Positions 29,117 to 38,360 of a stretch of 64,000 nucleotides of DNA are shown piece by piece. How positions within the stretch are numbered: position 1 is the first letter of the stretch; every line of letters begins with the position of its first letter. A program made the position numbers and the translations under genes. Source of the stretch: Paenactinomyces guangxiensis (GTDB taxonomy: Bacteria; Bacillota; Bacilli; Thermoactinomycetales; Thermoactinomycetaceae); NCBI RefSeq assembly GCF_016055185.1, contig NZ_JAECVR010000004.1:1-64000 (forward strand), read 5' to 3'. A model generated the notes under the pieces. That model ran no database searches and had not been told where the DNA came from. It worked only from the letters and a program-made list of their open reading frames with translations.

Positions 29117-29827
29117 TTATAACTGGCGAAGTTCTTGTTTGATCTCTGTTTTGGAGCGGGTTTTCTCATCGATTTGTTTGATGATGCGGGCAGGTGTACC
29201 GGCGACGACCACGTTTTCCGGGACATCTTCCACAACGATGGCGCCGGCAGCGACGACGGAGCCTTTTCCTACCCGTACTCCTTCGAGAATGACGGCATTA
29301 GCGCCGATTACCACATTATCTTCAATGATCACCGGGGTGGCAGAAGGGGGTTCAATCACTCCGGCAATGACGGCACCTGCACCAATGTGGCAGTTTTTAC
29401 CGATCGTGCCGCGGCCGCCAACCACCACATTCATGTCGATCATGGTTCCTTCTCCAATGACTGCTCCGATATTGATGCAAGCTCCCATCATAATAACGGC
29501 ATTATTGCCGATCTCCACGTTTTCGCGGATGATGGCCCCCGGTTCAATACGGGCTTGGATATTTTTCATGTCTAACAGCGGAATTGCGGAGTTACGGCGG
29601 TCGTTTTCCACAACCAGATCTTCAATTTTGTCCTGATGTGCTTTTAACACCGGTTCAATGTCTTTCCAGTCACCGAAAAGTACACCGATATTCCCGTTAA
29701 TAAATGTTTTTACGGCTGAACCGAACTCGATTTCCGTTAACTTTCCTTTTATATGTACTTTGACAGGGGTTTTCTTTTCGCTTTTTTGAATGAACTCTAT
29801 CAATTGCTCGGCATCCATTAATTTCAT
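29117..29827 (-). CDS. dapH: Tetrahydrodipicolinate N-acetyltransferase
   Basis: A 236-residue left-handed beta-helix acetyltransferase. It shows the hexapeptide repeats ([51 protein letters not shown]) and the N-terminal DapH domain beginning [11 protein letters not shown]. It transfers acetyl from acetyl-CoA to tetrahydrodipicolinate, opening the acetyl branch to meso-diaminopimelate. It matches Bacillus YkuQ. The aminotransferase and dapL follow on the same strand after a 462-base gap that holds a repeat element. Start: ATG 29827, with ATG 29818 as an alternative. Confidence 0.93.
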   Translation of the reverse strand: MKLMDAEQLIEFIQKSEKKTPVKVHIKGKLTEIEFGSAVKTFINGNIGVLFGDWKDIEPVLKAHQDKIEDLVVENDRRNSAIPLLDMKNIQARIEPGAIIRENVEIGNNAVIMMGACINIGAVIGEGTMIDMNVVVGGRGTIGKNCHIGAGAVIAGVIEPPSATPVIIEDNVVIGANAVILEGVRVGKGSVVAAGAIVVEDVPENVVVAGTPARIIKQIDEKTRSKTEIKQELRQL

Positions 29828-29953
29828 CTTTCAGCATCCTCTCTAAACAGAAGGTCCTTCAGTTATGTAAAGGAATTCACACAAAGTATATCACATTAGA
29901 GTGGAGATGAACCACTCCCACTTCAAACAGCGAGGGTTGATGAAATAAGGGAC

Positions 29954-29984
29954 AAAAAAACAGGGTCTTTTTTACAAGACCCTG
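29954..29984 (-). terminator. Intrinsic terminator of the regulator-propeptide unit
   Basis: A 9-bp perfect stem CAGGGTCTT (29961-29969) with AAGACCCTG (29976-29984); on the minus strand it is followed by seven T. It starts 12 bases after the propeptide stop codon, so regulator and propeptide share one transcript. Confidence 0.88.
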
Positions 29985-29996
29985 CAAGCAATTGGA

Positions 29997-30134
29997 TTAC
30001 AGACCGCCAGGTTGACTGTTCCCCGGATTCCCCGCAATATTAATGGAAGGTTGAACTGCTGTGGAGGAGTAAGCCGCTACAGCAGCAATGATAGCAAGAG
30101 AAGCCAGAAGAATTTTGCAGGTTTTTTTAAACAT
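29997..30134 (-). CDS. Secreted signalling propeptide of an RRNPP-type pair, 45 residues
   Basis: The peptide has a basic start (MFKKTCK), a hydrophobic core (ILLASLAIIAAVAA) with a possible signal-peptidase site near SSTA, and a polar tail INIAGNPGNSQPGGL. That is the usual make-up of Phr/PapR/NprX-type pre-peptides, whose last 5-10 residues become the signal. GGAGG (30141-30145) lies 6 bases before the ATG, inside the end of the regulator gene. The ATG overlaps the regulator stop by 8 bases in another frame. A terminator follows. It is too short for usual gene finders. The mature sequence cannot be fixed from DNA. Confidence 0.78.
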   Translation of the reverse strand: MFKKTCKILLASLAIIAAVAAYSSTAVQPSINIAGNPGNSQPGGL

Positions 30135-31446
30135 AGTCTACCTCCAATCTATTATATTCTTTCTTTACATTATACATATTCCTCATACACTTCTGGAATT
30201 CCTCCTCATCTCTTCCATCCCAGCAGCGGGCCAGACTAAACCAGATTTTAATTTCTTTGTCTTTGTAATCATGTTTCCTGGCCAATTGCAATGCTTTTTC
30301 ATAATAGGAGATCGCTTCCTCCATCTTATTCATAAGCTGGCACAGATCCCCCATGATCAGGAGGCTTGAGCTAAGCCTGGGAGAGTCATCGAATTTTTCT
30401 GCATATTTAATGGCTTTGAGAAGGGACTGATAAGCTTCGTCCATTTTGTTTTCTTTCATGTACAGAATACCCATGCGTGAATATACGGTTGTTAATCTGG
30501 AATCTTGAGGGAATTTTCCTTCCTGTTTAAGTGCCATTGAGAAGGAGGTTTCAGCAAGATTCCATTCTTTTTGTGATGTATAGATACTTCCCAACACAGT
30601 CCAAAGGTCACACAGTGAATCGTATTTTTCATTACGAATGGAAAGCTCGATCCCCTCCATCGCATATTCAATGGCTTCTTCTGTCAAACCGGACAGCCTG
30701 GAAAACTCGGCTCTCAGCCAGTAGAAGCTCAACACAGTTCCAATATCCTGCATATAAGGGATTGAATCCCAAATATCCTGCACCAAGCGCATTCCTTCAG
30801 CTACCCGCCCGAGGCGCTGGAGGTAGACCCCTTTGTTCTGATAAAGAAGGCCTTTGATATATTCATTTTCCCCATCTTCGACAAAGGCATTGATACCGGA
30901 ATTGGTGTATTCGAGAGCCTGTTCCAAATCATTTTGAAAGTACCTCATTAATCCGAGAAGCAAATAGCTGGCTGCTTCCATGTTATTCTCTTTATAAGGG
31001 TTTTGTTGGGAGATGCGTAGTGAATTGTAAAGTGCCCGCTCAGCTTGCTTCCACTTTCTCTTTGACATGTAACACTTGCCTTTGTAGTAGTAAGCATGAG
31101 CGATAAAGGGATGATTGTCATCTAAATTTAACTCTTCCAATTTGTCGAGCGCTTCATCAATATGGCCGATCTTTTGCAAGGTGGTAACAGTCAAAAGTTT
31201 AAACTTTACTTTTTTTATTTCTTCTTGTTCTTGAACAAGCATTTCCGGCAATTTGTGCATTGGCAGGTCCAATTTTTCCAGGAGATATGAAATTTTCTCG
31301 GGACTGACATGAGCGACCCCCCGTTCAATATTGCTGACTGTTGCCGGTGAGATGTTTTCGTCCGCCAGATCTTCAAGTCGCAGCCCGCGTTCTTTCCGAA
31401 CTTTTCGAATGACTTCGCCCATTTCATGCAAAGCCAGTGTTTTCAT
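30127..31446 (-). CDS. HTH-TPR regulator, RRNPP family (NprR/PlcR-like)
   Basis: A 439-residue cytoplasmic regulator. Residues 8-65 form an Xre-type HTH (MGEVIRKVRKERGLRLEDLA, then SPATVSNIERGVAHVSPEKI). The rest is a run of tetratricopeptide repeats to about residue 430 (for example ALDKLEELNLDDNHPFIAHA, AISYYEKALQLARKHDY). This is the layout of RRNPP receptors, which bind re-imported peptide pheromones. A secreted propeptide gene overlaps its stop codon. GAGGTGGAAGG precedes the ATG. The target genes are not evident from the window. Confidence 0.88.
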   Translation of the reverse strand: MKTLALHEMGEVIRKVRKERGLRLEDLADENISPATVSNIERGVAHVSPEKISYLLEKLDLPMHKLPEMLVQEQEEIKKVKFKLLTVTTLQKIGHIDEALDKLEELNLDDNHPFIAHAYYYKGKCYMSKRKWKQAERALYNSLRISQQNPYKENNMEAASYLLLGLMRYFQNDLEQALEYTNSGINAFVEDGENEYIKGLLYQNKGVYLQRLGRVAEGMRLVQDIWDSIPYMQDIGTVLSFYWLRAEFSRLSGLTEEAIEYAMEGIELSIRNEKYDSLCDLWTVLGSIYTSQKEWNLAETSFSMALKQEGKFPQDSRLTTVYSRMGILYMKENKMDEAYQSLLKAIKYAEKFDDSPRLSSSLLIMGDLCQLMNKMEEAISYYEKALQLARKHDYKDKEIKIWFSLARCWDGRDEEEFQKCMRNMYNVKKEYNRLEVDYV

Positions 31447-31672
31447 AACCTTCCACCTCTTTAAATATAGTTCTGAATAATATTATATTACACCTTCTTA
31501 AAAAAATTGGGAATGACTATTTTATAATTTTTTTAAAGCTAAAGGGTAATTTTGAGAGTAAATGCTGAAAGATGTGGATTATTAGTATAAACCAATGCCA
31601 TTTATGATATTTTGTTTAAAAAAGGGTAATAAAAAATACTTGAGAAAGTATAAGTGCCTGACAGGAGGATCT

Positions 31673-32488
31673 ATGCGACTCTTTTCCGTTATCAAAGAGC
31701 TCAAAACACGTATAACAGATGATGGTGTTTTTGACCTCGCCGCACAGCTGGCTTACTATTTTCTGTTATCGCTGTTCCCTTTTCTCATGCTGGCGGTTAC
31801 ATTGCTCGGGTTTTTGCCTGTTTCCAGCCAAAACATACTGGAAATGATTCGGCCCTATGCGCCGCCGACTACATATGAGTTGATTAAAACCAACTTATCG
31901 GTGATTATGGGTGAACAGAGAAACAGTGTACTGTCAATCAGTGCCGTTGTTACCGTTTATCTGGCTTCGGTTGGCTTTCAGTCGATTATTCGCATTTTGG
32001 ATGATGCATATCTGGTAAAAGAGGACCGCCCTTTTTGGAAGGAGGTTGTCTTAGGGTTTTTCCTGATGTTTGGTCTGCTTTTCGGCCTGGTGATCTCTCT
32101 CGTCCTTCCAGTTTTCGGTAAGATCATCGGTATTCATTTCTTTCAGGTTTTCGGATTGACACACTGGTTTTATCAGATTTGGAACTGGGCCCGCTGGTTG
32201 TTAAGTACCCTGGTACTGTTCTCTGTTTTTCTCAGTTTGTACAAGTTTGCCCCGAATACTAAAGTAACTTTTAAACAAGCTCTGCCCGGTGCGCTATTCG
32301 CCACAGTCGGCTGGCAATTAAGTTCGCTCTGCTTTTCTTATTATGTATCGATAAATAATTATTCCCTCATTTATGGAAATCTCGGAGCGATCATCATTTT
32401 GGTCGGATGGTTCTACCTCACAGCGTTGATTTTGATTCTCGGCGGACTGATCAATGCAACCCTTTGTAAATATAAGGCCTATCAATGA
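31673..32488 (+). CDS. YihY/virulence factor BrkB family membrane protein
   Basis: A 271-residue polytopic membrane protein of the YihY (UPF0761) family. The diagnostic opening LAAQLAYYFLLSLFPFLML and the later NLGAIIILVGWFYLTALILI are present, with about six hydrophobic helices. The start at 31673 is chosen because ACAGGAGG lies just before it; the open frame from 31595 has no such site. Function is not established; the family was once wrongly called ribonuclease BN. No operon partner within 150 bases. Confidence 0.88.
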   Translation: MRLFSVIKELKTRITDDGVFDLAAQLAYYFLLSLFPFLMLAVTLLGFLPVSSQNILEMIRPYAPPTTYELIKTNLSVIMGEQRNSVLSISAVVTVYLASVGFQSIIRILDDAYLVKEDRPFWKEVVLGFFLMFGLLFGLVISLVLPVFGKIIGIHFFQVFGLTHWFYQIWNWARWLLSTLVLFSVFLSLYKFAPNTKVTFKQALPGALFATVGWQLSSLCFSYYVSINNYSLIYGNLGAIIILVGWFYLTALILILGGLINATLCKYKAYQ

Positions 32489-32646
32489 GAAGATATGTTG
32501 TTTCATTAATCATTCATTTCAACAGAAACAGATGCAATCCCTCAAAAGTGAAGGATTGGACGGGGTTCGCCAACAATTATGCAACGGGTAATTCAGAGAT
32601 ATGGTAAGCTGATAGGGAATATCAGCTTACAAAGACAGGTGATGGT

Positions 32647-33741
32647 ATGCCGCAAACAAGGATGTTTCGCATCGGTTACGGGATTATCGTTATATTGTTA
32701 ATTATTTTGCTGGCTAATCAAGTAAGTTTTATTTTCAACCCCCTGGTTGTGTTTGTGCAAACATTGTTTTTTCCCTTTCTGGTGTCGGGAGTGCTTTTTT
32801 ACCTGTTCCGGCCTGTTGTTAAAGCATTACAAAAGCTGGGGATTCCCAAAGTAATCGCTATATTGCTCATCTACCTGATATTTATCGGACTGTTTGTGTT
32901 GCTGGGCTTTTTAATTGGCCCCTTGTTAAAAGAACAATTTAATCGCCTGGTTGAAAATTTTCCGGATATGATTGAAAAGGCCCGGGCAAAGTTTGAAAAC
33001 TTAAACCGGCAACCCTGGGTAGCTCAATATGTAAACTGGAACGAGATCGCCGCCTATGTGACCAACTATCTAGAAAGCAGCCTTTCGCAAATAGGAACCA
33101 ATATCGTCAATTTTGTAGGGGTTATTACCAATATCATTGTTGTATTTGTGACCGTTCCTTTTATTTTGTATTACATGTTAAAGGAAGGGGAAAAGGCACC
33201 TGCTTATATGTTGCGCCTCTTACCCGAAAAGGAGCGGCAACAGGGTTTAAAGATTCTTTCTGATATGGATTTGGCACTCAGTTCTTATATCAAAGGCCAG
33301 GTATTGGTGGGGATCTTCGTCGGCTTGATCGTCTATATCGGCTACCTGATTATCGGTATTGACTATTCTCTTATTTTGGCCCTGTTAACGATGTTTACCA
33401 ACGTAATTCCGTTCGTCGGACCTCTCATTGGTATAATTCCGGCCCTGGTGGTAGCTTTTATCGACTCGCCGATCATGGTGGTTTATGTACTAATTGTGGC
33501 CGTTGTGGCGCAACAATTAGAAGGGAACCTTGTCTCGCCTTACATCATGGGCAAAAATTTAAACATCCATCCACTCACCATTATCCTCTTGTTGCTGGTG
33601 GCCGGAAGCCTTGGCGGCTTTCTCGGGCTGTTGCTGGCTGTACCAACTTATGCAGTGCTCAAAGTAGTGGTCAGTCACACTTATCGCCTGATTAAGCTTC
33701 GAACCGAAAAAGACCATCAGGTTACGCTGGATTCTGAATAA
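32647..33741 (+). CDS. AI-2E family (UPF0118) transporter
   Basis: A 364-residue membrane protein with about eight hydrophobic segments. It shows the family's C-terminal half (LTMFTNVIPFVGPLIGIIPA, QQLEGNLVSPYIMGK, HPLTIILLLLVAGSLGGFLG). Members export autoinducer-2 (TqsA) or act as sodium/proton or ion antiporters; the substrate here is unknown. GGTGATGGT precedes the ATG. It ends at a terminator shared with the convergent symporter gene. Confidence 0.9.
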   Translation: MPQTRMFRIGYGIIVILLIILLANQVSFIFNPLVVFVQTLFFPFLVSGVLFYLFRPVVKALQKLGIPKVIAILLIYLIFIGLFVLLGFLIGPLLKEQFNRLVENFPDMIEKARAKFENLNRQPWVAQYVNWNEIAAYVTNYLESSLSQIGTNIVNFVGVITNIIVVFVTVPFILYYMLKEGEKAPAYMLRLLPEKERQQGLKILSDMDLALSSYIKGQVLVGIFVGLIVYIGYLIIGIDYSLILALLTMFTNVIPFVGPLIGIIPALVVAFIDSPIMVVYVLIVAVVAQQLEGNLVSPYIMGKNLNIHPLTIILLLLVAGSLGGFLGLLLAVPTYAVLKVVVSHTYRLIKLRTEKDHQVTLDSE

Positions 33742-33754
33742 ATGAATGGGTTAA

Positions 33755-33791
33755 GAACAGGCCCGCCTTTTTCGTAGAAGCGGGCTTGTTC
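33755..33791. terminator. Hairpin between convergent genes
   Basis: GAACAGGCCCGC (33755-33766) pairs with GCGGGCTTGTTC (33780-33791) with one G-T wobble. No long T run follows on either strand, so termination strength is uncertain. Confidence 0.6.
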
Positions 33792-33812
33792 TCATTGTAT
33801 GATCCCTGTGTT

Positions 33813-35318
33813 TTACTCAGCTCCGATTCCGGTGTTGGAACGAACGTACAGCTCGGTAAATTTTTGTTCCGCTTCAGGTTCACGGGAGAAGAAAGTTCCC
33901 AGAAAAGCACCTAAAAAACCGAGCGGAACAGAAACGATTGCAGGGTTCTTCAGCGGGAAAACGGCAGTTTCAGGTTCCATTATGTTGGGGCTGATCAATA
34001 CAAATAAGATCGCGCTGATTAAACCTGTTAATATCCCTGTAACCGCTCCGGTACTATTAAAACGCTTCCAGAACAGGCTGAAAATAATAACCGGCAAGTT
34101 GGCACTGGCGGCAACTGCAAAGGCCAGCGAGACTAAAAAGGCAACGTTTTGATCTTTGCAGAGGAGAGCCAGAATAATAGAAACGATGCCCACGGCTACC
34201 GAAGCCCATTTGGCTACACGCATTTGTTCTTGGTCCGTCGCATTACCCCCGCGGATCACGTTGGAATAAAAATCGTGTGCGAACGCACCAGCCGCGGAAA
34301 TGACGAGCCCGGCTACAACTGCCAAGATGGTGGCAAAAGCGACGGCAGAGATAAAGGCCAGGAAGAAGTTTCCGCCCAATGCTTCAGCCAGGAGGGGAGC
34401 CGCCATATTCCCGGCTTGATCTGCTGCTGTAATATTCTCTTTACCAACGAGCAGAGCAGAGCCAAAGCCCAAAAAGGTGGTCATGATATAGAATGAACCG
34501 ATAATAAACATAGCCCATACAACTGAAGTGCGCGCTTCTTTTGCAGTGGGAACGGTGTAGAAACGGATTAAGATATGTGGAAGTCCGGCTGTTCCTGCGA
34601 GCAATGCAAGACCGAGCGAAATGTTTTCCAGCGGGTTCTTATAAAGAAGGCCCGGTTCGAGAAATTTTTGTCCTAACTTGGCTGACACCTGGTCAAACAT
34701 TTGTACCATACTGAAGTCAAACTTAGCCAGTACCAGCAGGCTGAGTAAAATGGTACCTGCCATCAGCAACACAGCTTTGACGATTTGAACCCATGTGGTT
34801 GCCAGCATTCCGCCAAATACCACATATAATATCATCAATACACCAATAATGATGATTGATATTTCGTAGTTGAGGTCAAGCAATAACTTGATGATCCCGC
34901 CTGCACCCACCAGCTGGGCAATCATATAAAAGGTGGAGATTGCCAGCGTGCTCAGTGCTGCGGCAGAGCGCACGGGCTTTGCTTTCATCCGATAGGCCAA
35001 CATATCAGCCATGGTATAACGGCCTGAATTGCGCAGGGGTTCGGCAACAATGATCAGTACAACGAGATAGGCGACCAGCCAGCCGACAGAATAGAGAAAA
35101 CCGTCAAAGCCACCCAAGGCAATAAGGCCGGCAATGCCCAGAAAGGAAGCGGCACTCATGTAGTCGCCAGCGATGGCAATACCGTTTTGCCATCCGGTGA
35201 TGCTCCGTCCCGCAGCATAGAAATCAGTTGTTGTTTGCGTCCGTTTGGCTGCCCAGTATGTAATGAACAGAGTAAGGGCAACGATGATGGTAAACAGGGT
35301 GAAAGCGGATGTATTCAA
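33813..35318 (-). CDS. Sodium:solute symporter, cation/acetate symporter (ActP/MctC) type
   Basis: A 501-residue SSS-family transporter with about 13 helices. It has the ActP-like opening [33 protein letters not shown] and internal [17 protein letters not shown] (given here as short segments [10 protein letters not shown] and [11 protein letters not shown]). Substrates of this group are acetate and other short monocarboxylates. The start is TTG 35318 with GAGGAGGG upstream. It overlaps the stop of the DUF485 gene by four bases (TTGA). That pairing is standard for acetate permeases. Isocitrate lyase lies 4 kb away, which fits acetate use. Confidence 0.9.
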   Translation of the reverse strand: MNTSAFTLFTIIVALTLFITYWAAKRTQTTTDFYAAGRSITGWQNGIAIAGDYMSAASFLGIAGLIALGGFDGFLYSVGWLVAYLVVLIIVAEPLRNSGRYTMADMLAYRMKAKPVRSAAALSTLAISTFYMIAQLVGAGGIIKLLLDLNYEISIIIIGVLMILYVVFGGMLATTWVQIVKAVLLMAGTILLSLLVLAKFDFSMVQMFDQVSAKLGQKFLEPGLLYKNPLENISLGLALLAGTAGLPHILIRFYTVPTAKEARTSVVWAMFIIGSFYIMTTFLGFGSALLVGKENITAADQAGNMAAPLLAEALGGNFFLAFISAVAFATILAVVAGLVISAAGAFAHDFYSNVIRGGNATDQEQMRVAKWASVAVGIVSIILALLCKDQNVAFLVSLAFAVAASANLPVIIFSLFWKRFNSTGAVTGILTGLISAILFVLISPNIMEPETAVFPLKNPAIVSVPLGFLGAFLGTFFSREPEAEQKFTELYVRSNTGIGAE

Positions 35319-35659
35319 GAGGCTTCCCTCCTCTGTTGGTCAATTAATTTCTGTATGTCCCGGTCCAGTTTGTTGGCATGGCGAACATACAAAATCGCCA
35401 GAATCCAGGCCACAAAGAACTGGGATAGTGCGAACAGGTAAGCCCCGTTCATCGAGCCGAAAATCTTTGTGTTTAAGAAGTTAAAATAACCGGTGAAGAC
35501 AGGCAAAGCAAAATAATAGAGGCAAAAAAAGATTGTTGCCAGGATGCTGAAACGTTTTTTCTTTTGCATCACCGTTCGGAACTCCGGCGAACTGGCAATC
35601 TTCTCCCAATCGGGATTGGGATGGTTGAGGGATTGAACTTTTTCCCTTGTTCCAGACAC
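35315..35659 (-). CDS. DUF485 family membrane protein, symporter partner
   Basis: A 114-residue protein with two membrane helices and the DUF485 (YjcH) pattern: [15 protein letters not shown], then [16 protein letters not shown] and [15 protein letters not shown]. It is co-encoded with ActP-type symporters in many bacteria and is thought to assist them. The start is GTG 35659 with GGAGG 8 bases upstream, and it is translationally coupled to the symporter gene. Confidence 0.88.
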   Translation of the reverse strand: MSGTREKVQSLNHPNPDWEKIASSPEFRTVMQKKKRFSILATIFFCLYYFALPVFTGYFNFLNTKIFGSMNGAYLFALSQFFVAWILAILYVRHANKLDRDIQKLIDQQRREAS

Positions 35660-35929
35660 TGTGATACCTCCCCATACAGTAAGTTGAAAAATGAGAGAAA
35701 GCAGTGAAGGAAGATCAAAAGCGAATGAGATAAGATTATTGGGACTATTTGATTAATAATTTATATTTAAAAATATACCATAATTCATTCGTGAAAAGTT
35801 CGACTTTTTTCTTTTTATTTCTATTGAGAAAAAAAGTGAAAGAATGGGAGGGAAATTCCTGATTTTTGTGGAATCATTATACGTTGATACATAATGAAAA
35901 AATGTAAAATGAATGGAGAGGCGATAAAA

Positions 35930-36052
35930 ATGAGCCAAAGTGATCCGTTTGAGCTAGATATTGATCTCGAAGATGGAGAGATTGAGGTAGAGATTGGCGG
36001 AGTGGAAATCGAATTGGATGAAGACGGGCTGGAGATTGATCTCGATTTTTAA
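35930..36052 (+). CDS. Acidic 40-residue peptide with alternating hydrophobic/acidic residues
   Basis: The 40-residue peptide has 17 Asp/Glu and no Lys, Arg or His. From residue 9 it alternates strictly between hydrophobic and acidic positions (LDIDLEDGEIEVEIGG, then VEIELDEDGLEIDLDF), broken by Gly turns at 16, 23-24 and 33. That predicts three or four amphipathic beta-strands with one fully acidic face. GGAGAGG lies 8 bases before the ATG and a very strong terminator follows, so it looks like a real monocistronic gene. No family recognised; metal binding or mimicry of a nucleic acid are only guesses. Confidence 0.68.
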   Translation: MSQSDPFELDIDLEDGEIEVEIGGVEIELDEDGLEIDLDF

Positions 36053-36095
36053 GATTTGTAAACGGGATGTAGTTTACTGAAGGAAGATGACTGTA

Positions 36096-36148
36096 AAGCA
36101 CCCCCTGCTTCTAAACAGAGATTAGGAAGCAGGGGGTGCTTTTTTTTG
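36096..36148 (+). terminator. Strong intrinsic terminator
   Basis: A 16-bp perfect stem, AAGCACCCCCTGCTTC (36096-36111) with GAAGCAGGGGGTGCTT (36126-36141), followed by six more T. It ends the acidic-peptide transcript and may also stop the convergent MFS-MltG gene. Confidence 0.9.
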
Positions 36149-36155
36149 GGGCGAA

Positions 36156-38360
36156 TTAAAAATCTTTACTGTCTGATTTCTTCTCTGTGACCGTCGTTTT
36201 CCGATTTTTGTCTCTCTCCTTTACCACTGACCAATCTAAGGGAGGTAAAGCGGCTCTTAATGAATCTTCACCGGGATTATTCACGGGTCCGGGAGGTAAT
36301 CCAACCCGTTCCGGGGAATTGTATGCTTTTAATTTGTTGTACGGGTCTTTGAGAGGGATGTTTAATGCTGAGCGTTTGTTAAGCATGGTGTAGATATCAT
36401 ATGCGGAGACTGCTTTGGAAGCCTGTTTGCTCTGTTCGATCAACGAAGCAACTGTTACCCACTCATCAAGAGTCACATTTTCCTTTTGCAGCCTTTGCAG
36501 ATAAATACTCTTATTCAGTACCTTTTGAAATCGCTTTAACATCGTATTGACGATCTCTTTCGGGCGAATTCCTTTTCTGAACTCATATTTGCCGGGAAGC
36601 AGATACCCTTCTAACCGATACTCTTTACGCGCTTGCGGGATATGATTCAAAAAGGCAAATGAATAGGTTTCGTTGTTCACCGCAGCCAAAAAATCTTCTT
36701 TATGTACACCATGAGAAGATAAAATATCGGCTATTTCAGTTACGGTTGCCCCCGCGGGAATCTCCACGGTAAAGGTGCCCCTGGATAGAATAACCATCAC
36801 ATCATCTATCTTCATGTGAGGGGAAACTTGATAAACGCCCGGCTGAATAGAATTGCTATAAAACACCCTGTTGACCCAGTAATAGATCGGGAAAAGGGAG
36901 TCATCTTTGATAATCTGCTTCTTTTTTAGTTCTGAACCGATCTGGCGAAGAGAAGCATTCTCAGAAATTTGAATTTCTACGATTCCCTTTCGCCCGGGTG
37001 AAGCCAGCCCCTCATCAAGGTAATAGTAAAAGTAAAGAGAGACCCCCGTAATCAAAGAGATGAGCGGGATCATTTTAATAGAGAATTTAACTAACCTCGT
37101 CAGGTGCAAATCAGTGAAAATCTGTTGAACAATTTGCAGGATTCCTATGCCGTTTTTTTTCGCATACCGCCGGTACCCTATGGCGAAAAACCAGATCATG
37201 TGAAGGGACAGAGCGGCCATAATCCACCACATCACAGTTCCGCCCATGCCTTTCAATAACCAGCCACCAAAGACAGGGCCGAGAAACAGGCCGATCTGTG
37301 AGAAGTTATAGGCTCCGTAATAGGTTCCCCGCAGCCGTTCATCAGCCAGATTATCGATAAATTGATTGGAAACCGGAAAGATAATCATTTCCCCAATGGT
37401 GAGAACAATAATCCCCAGAATATAAGAACTACTGTTTCCTCCGAGCGAGAAGGCCATATATCCCAGTGCAAATAAGAGACATCCAATGATCAGGCTGCTG
37501 AGAACATTTTTATGTTCCGCCCAGCTGGAAACAATCCCTTGCAAGAGAATAACCATTAGCGCGTTCAGTGCCAGAAGAAAAGGATAAAGAGTGGCCCCGT
37601 TTTCAAGGTCGTCCGACAGATGAAGCGGGAGACTTGCTTCAAGTTGGGCAAAGATGGCAAAGAACAAGGCTCCCCCCAACACACAATAGGTTAACGAAGT
37701 ATCTTTCCGAAGGACATTCACACATTCAAGTACACTCACTTTGGCCTCAGGTTCAGCTGCTTTAATTTGATGACTGTAACGGGAGAACTGCCCGACTAAG
37801 ACCAGTGAATAGATAAAAAAAGCAACTCCCGTAAAGAAAAAGGTTTTGATCCCCAGTAGCGGATACAGTACAGTTCCCAGCAGAGGTCCCAGAACAAGTC
37901 CGATATTGAGAGCAGTATAACGATACCCGAAAATCTTGAGGCGTTTGGATTCAGCAGTGAGGTCGGACATTAGCGCCTGGGATGTAGGGTCAAAAAAAGA
38001 GCGGCATAACCCGTGCACCAAATTTAACAAAATAAAATGGAGGTAGGTTTGGGCAAAAATAAAGCAAAAAAACGCACTTGTCCAGACAATCATAGAAAGT
38101 GTAATGATCACACGACGGCCAAACAAGTCGGACAGATACCCACCGACAAATCCGCCAAGAGCACCGCCTAACCCGCTCATACCAAGCACTAATCCGATTT
38201 CTACGGTATTGAGTTCAGTATGGTCGGATAAGTAAATGGCCAAAAACGGTAAGCTCATAAAAGCCGCCGTGCGAGTAAAAGCTGTTCCAAAGAGCAGCGA
38301 CCATACCAACGGGTGGTAATGCTGTTGGCGATAGCGCTCCTTTCGGGACAAATAAGACAC
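36156..38360 (-). CDS. MFS transporter fused to MltG-like endolytic transglycosylase
   Basis: A single 734-residue frame. Residues 1-410 form a 12-helix MFS permease with motif A (GGYLSDLFGRR) near 75-85. Residues 430-447 are a 13th helix. Residues 450-720 match MltG/YceG: EGYLLPGKYEF at about 584, ASLIEQ with the catalytic-type Glu642, and GLPPGPVNNPG at 687-697. MltG normally stands alone with one N-terminal anchor and cuts nascent glycan strands outside the membrane; the fused topology would place the domain correctly. There is no ribosome site before the internal Met430. The start is unclear: GTG 38360 is about 26 bases after the nearest AGGAGGG. Confidence 0.85.
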   Translation of the reverse strand: MSYLSRKERYRQQHYHPLVWSLLFGTAFTRTAAFMSLPFLAIYLSDHTELNTVEIGLVLGMSGLGGALGGFVGGYLSDLFGRRVIITLSMIVWTSAFFCFIFAQTYLHFILLNLVHGLCRSFFDPTSQALMSDLTAESKRLKIFGYRYTALNIGLVLGPLLGTVLYPLLGIKTFFFTGVAFFIYSLVLVGQFSRYSHQIKAAEPEAKVSVLECVNVLRKDTSLTYCVLGGALFFAIFAQLEASLPLHLSDDLENGATLYPFLLALNALMVILLQGIVSSWAEHKNVLSSLIIGCLLFALGYMAFSLGGNSSSYILGIIVLTIGEMIIFPVSNQFIDNLADERLRGTYYGAYNFSQIGLFLGPVFGGWLLKGMGGTVMWWIMAALSLHMIWFFAIGYRRYAKKNGIGILQIVQQIFTDLHLTRLVKFSIKMIPLISLITGVSLYFYYYLDEGLASPGRKGIVEIQISENASLRQIGSELKKKQIIKDDSLFPIYYWVNRVFYSNSIQPGVYQVSPHMKIDDVMVILSRGTFTVEIPAGATVTEIADILSSHGVHKEDFLAAVNNETYSFAFLNHIPQARKEYRLEGYLLPGKYEFRKGIRPKEIVNTMLKRFQKVLNKSIYLQRLQKENVTLDEWVTVASLIEQSKQASKAVSAYDIYTMLNKRSALNIPLKDPYNKLKAYNSPERVGLPPGPVNNPGEDSLRAALPPLDWSVVKERDKNRKTTVTEKKSDSKDF

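Noticed and set aside
29076-29636. Plus-strand open frame of 186 codons
   Set aside because: Exact antisense of dapH; the Thr/Pro/Ala-rich translation is the mirror of the hexapeptide repeats.
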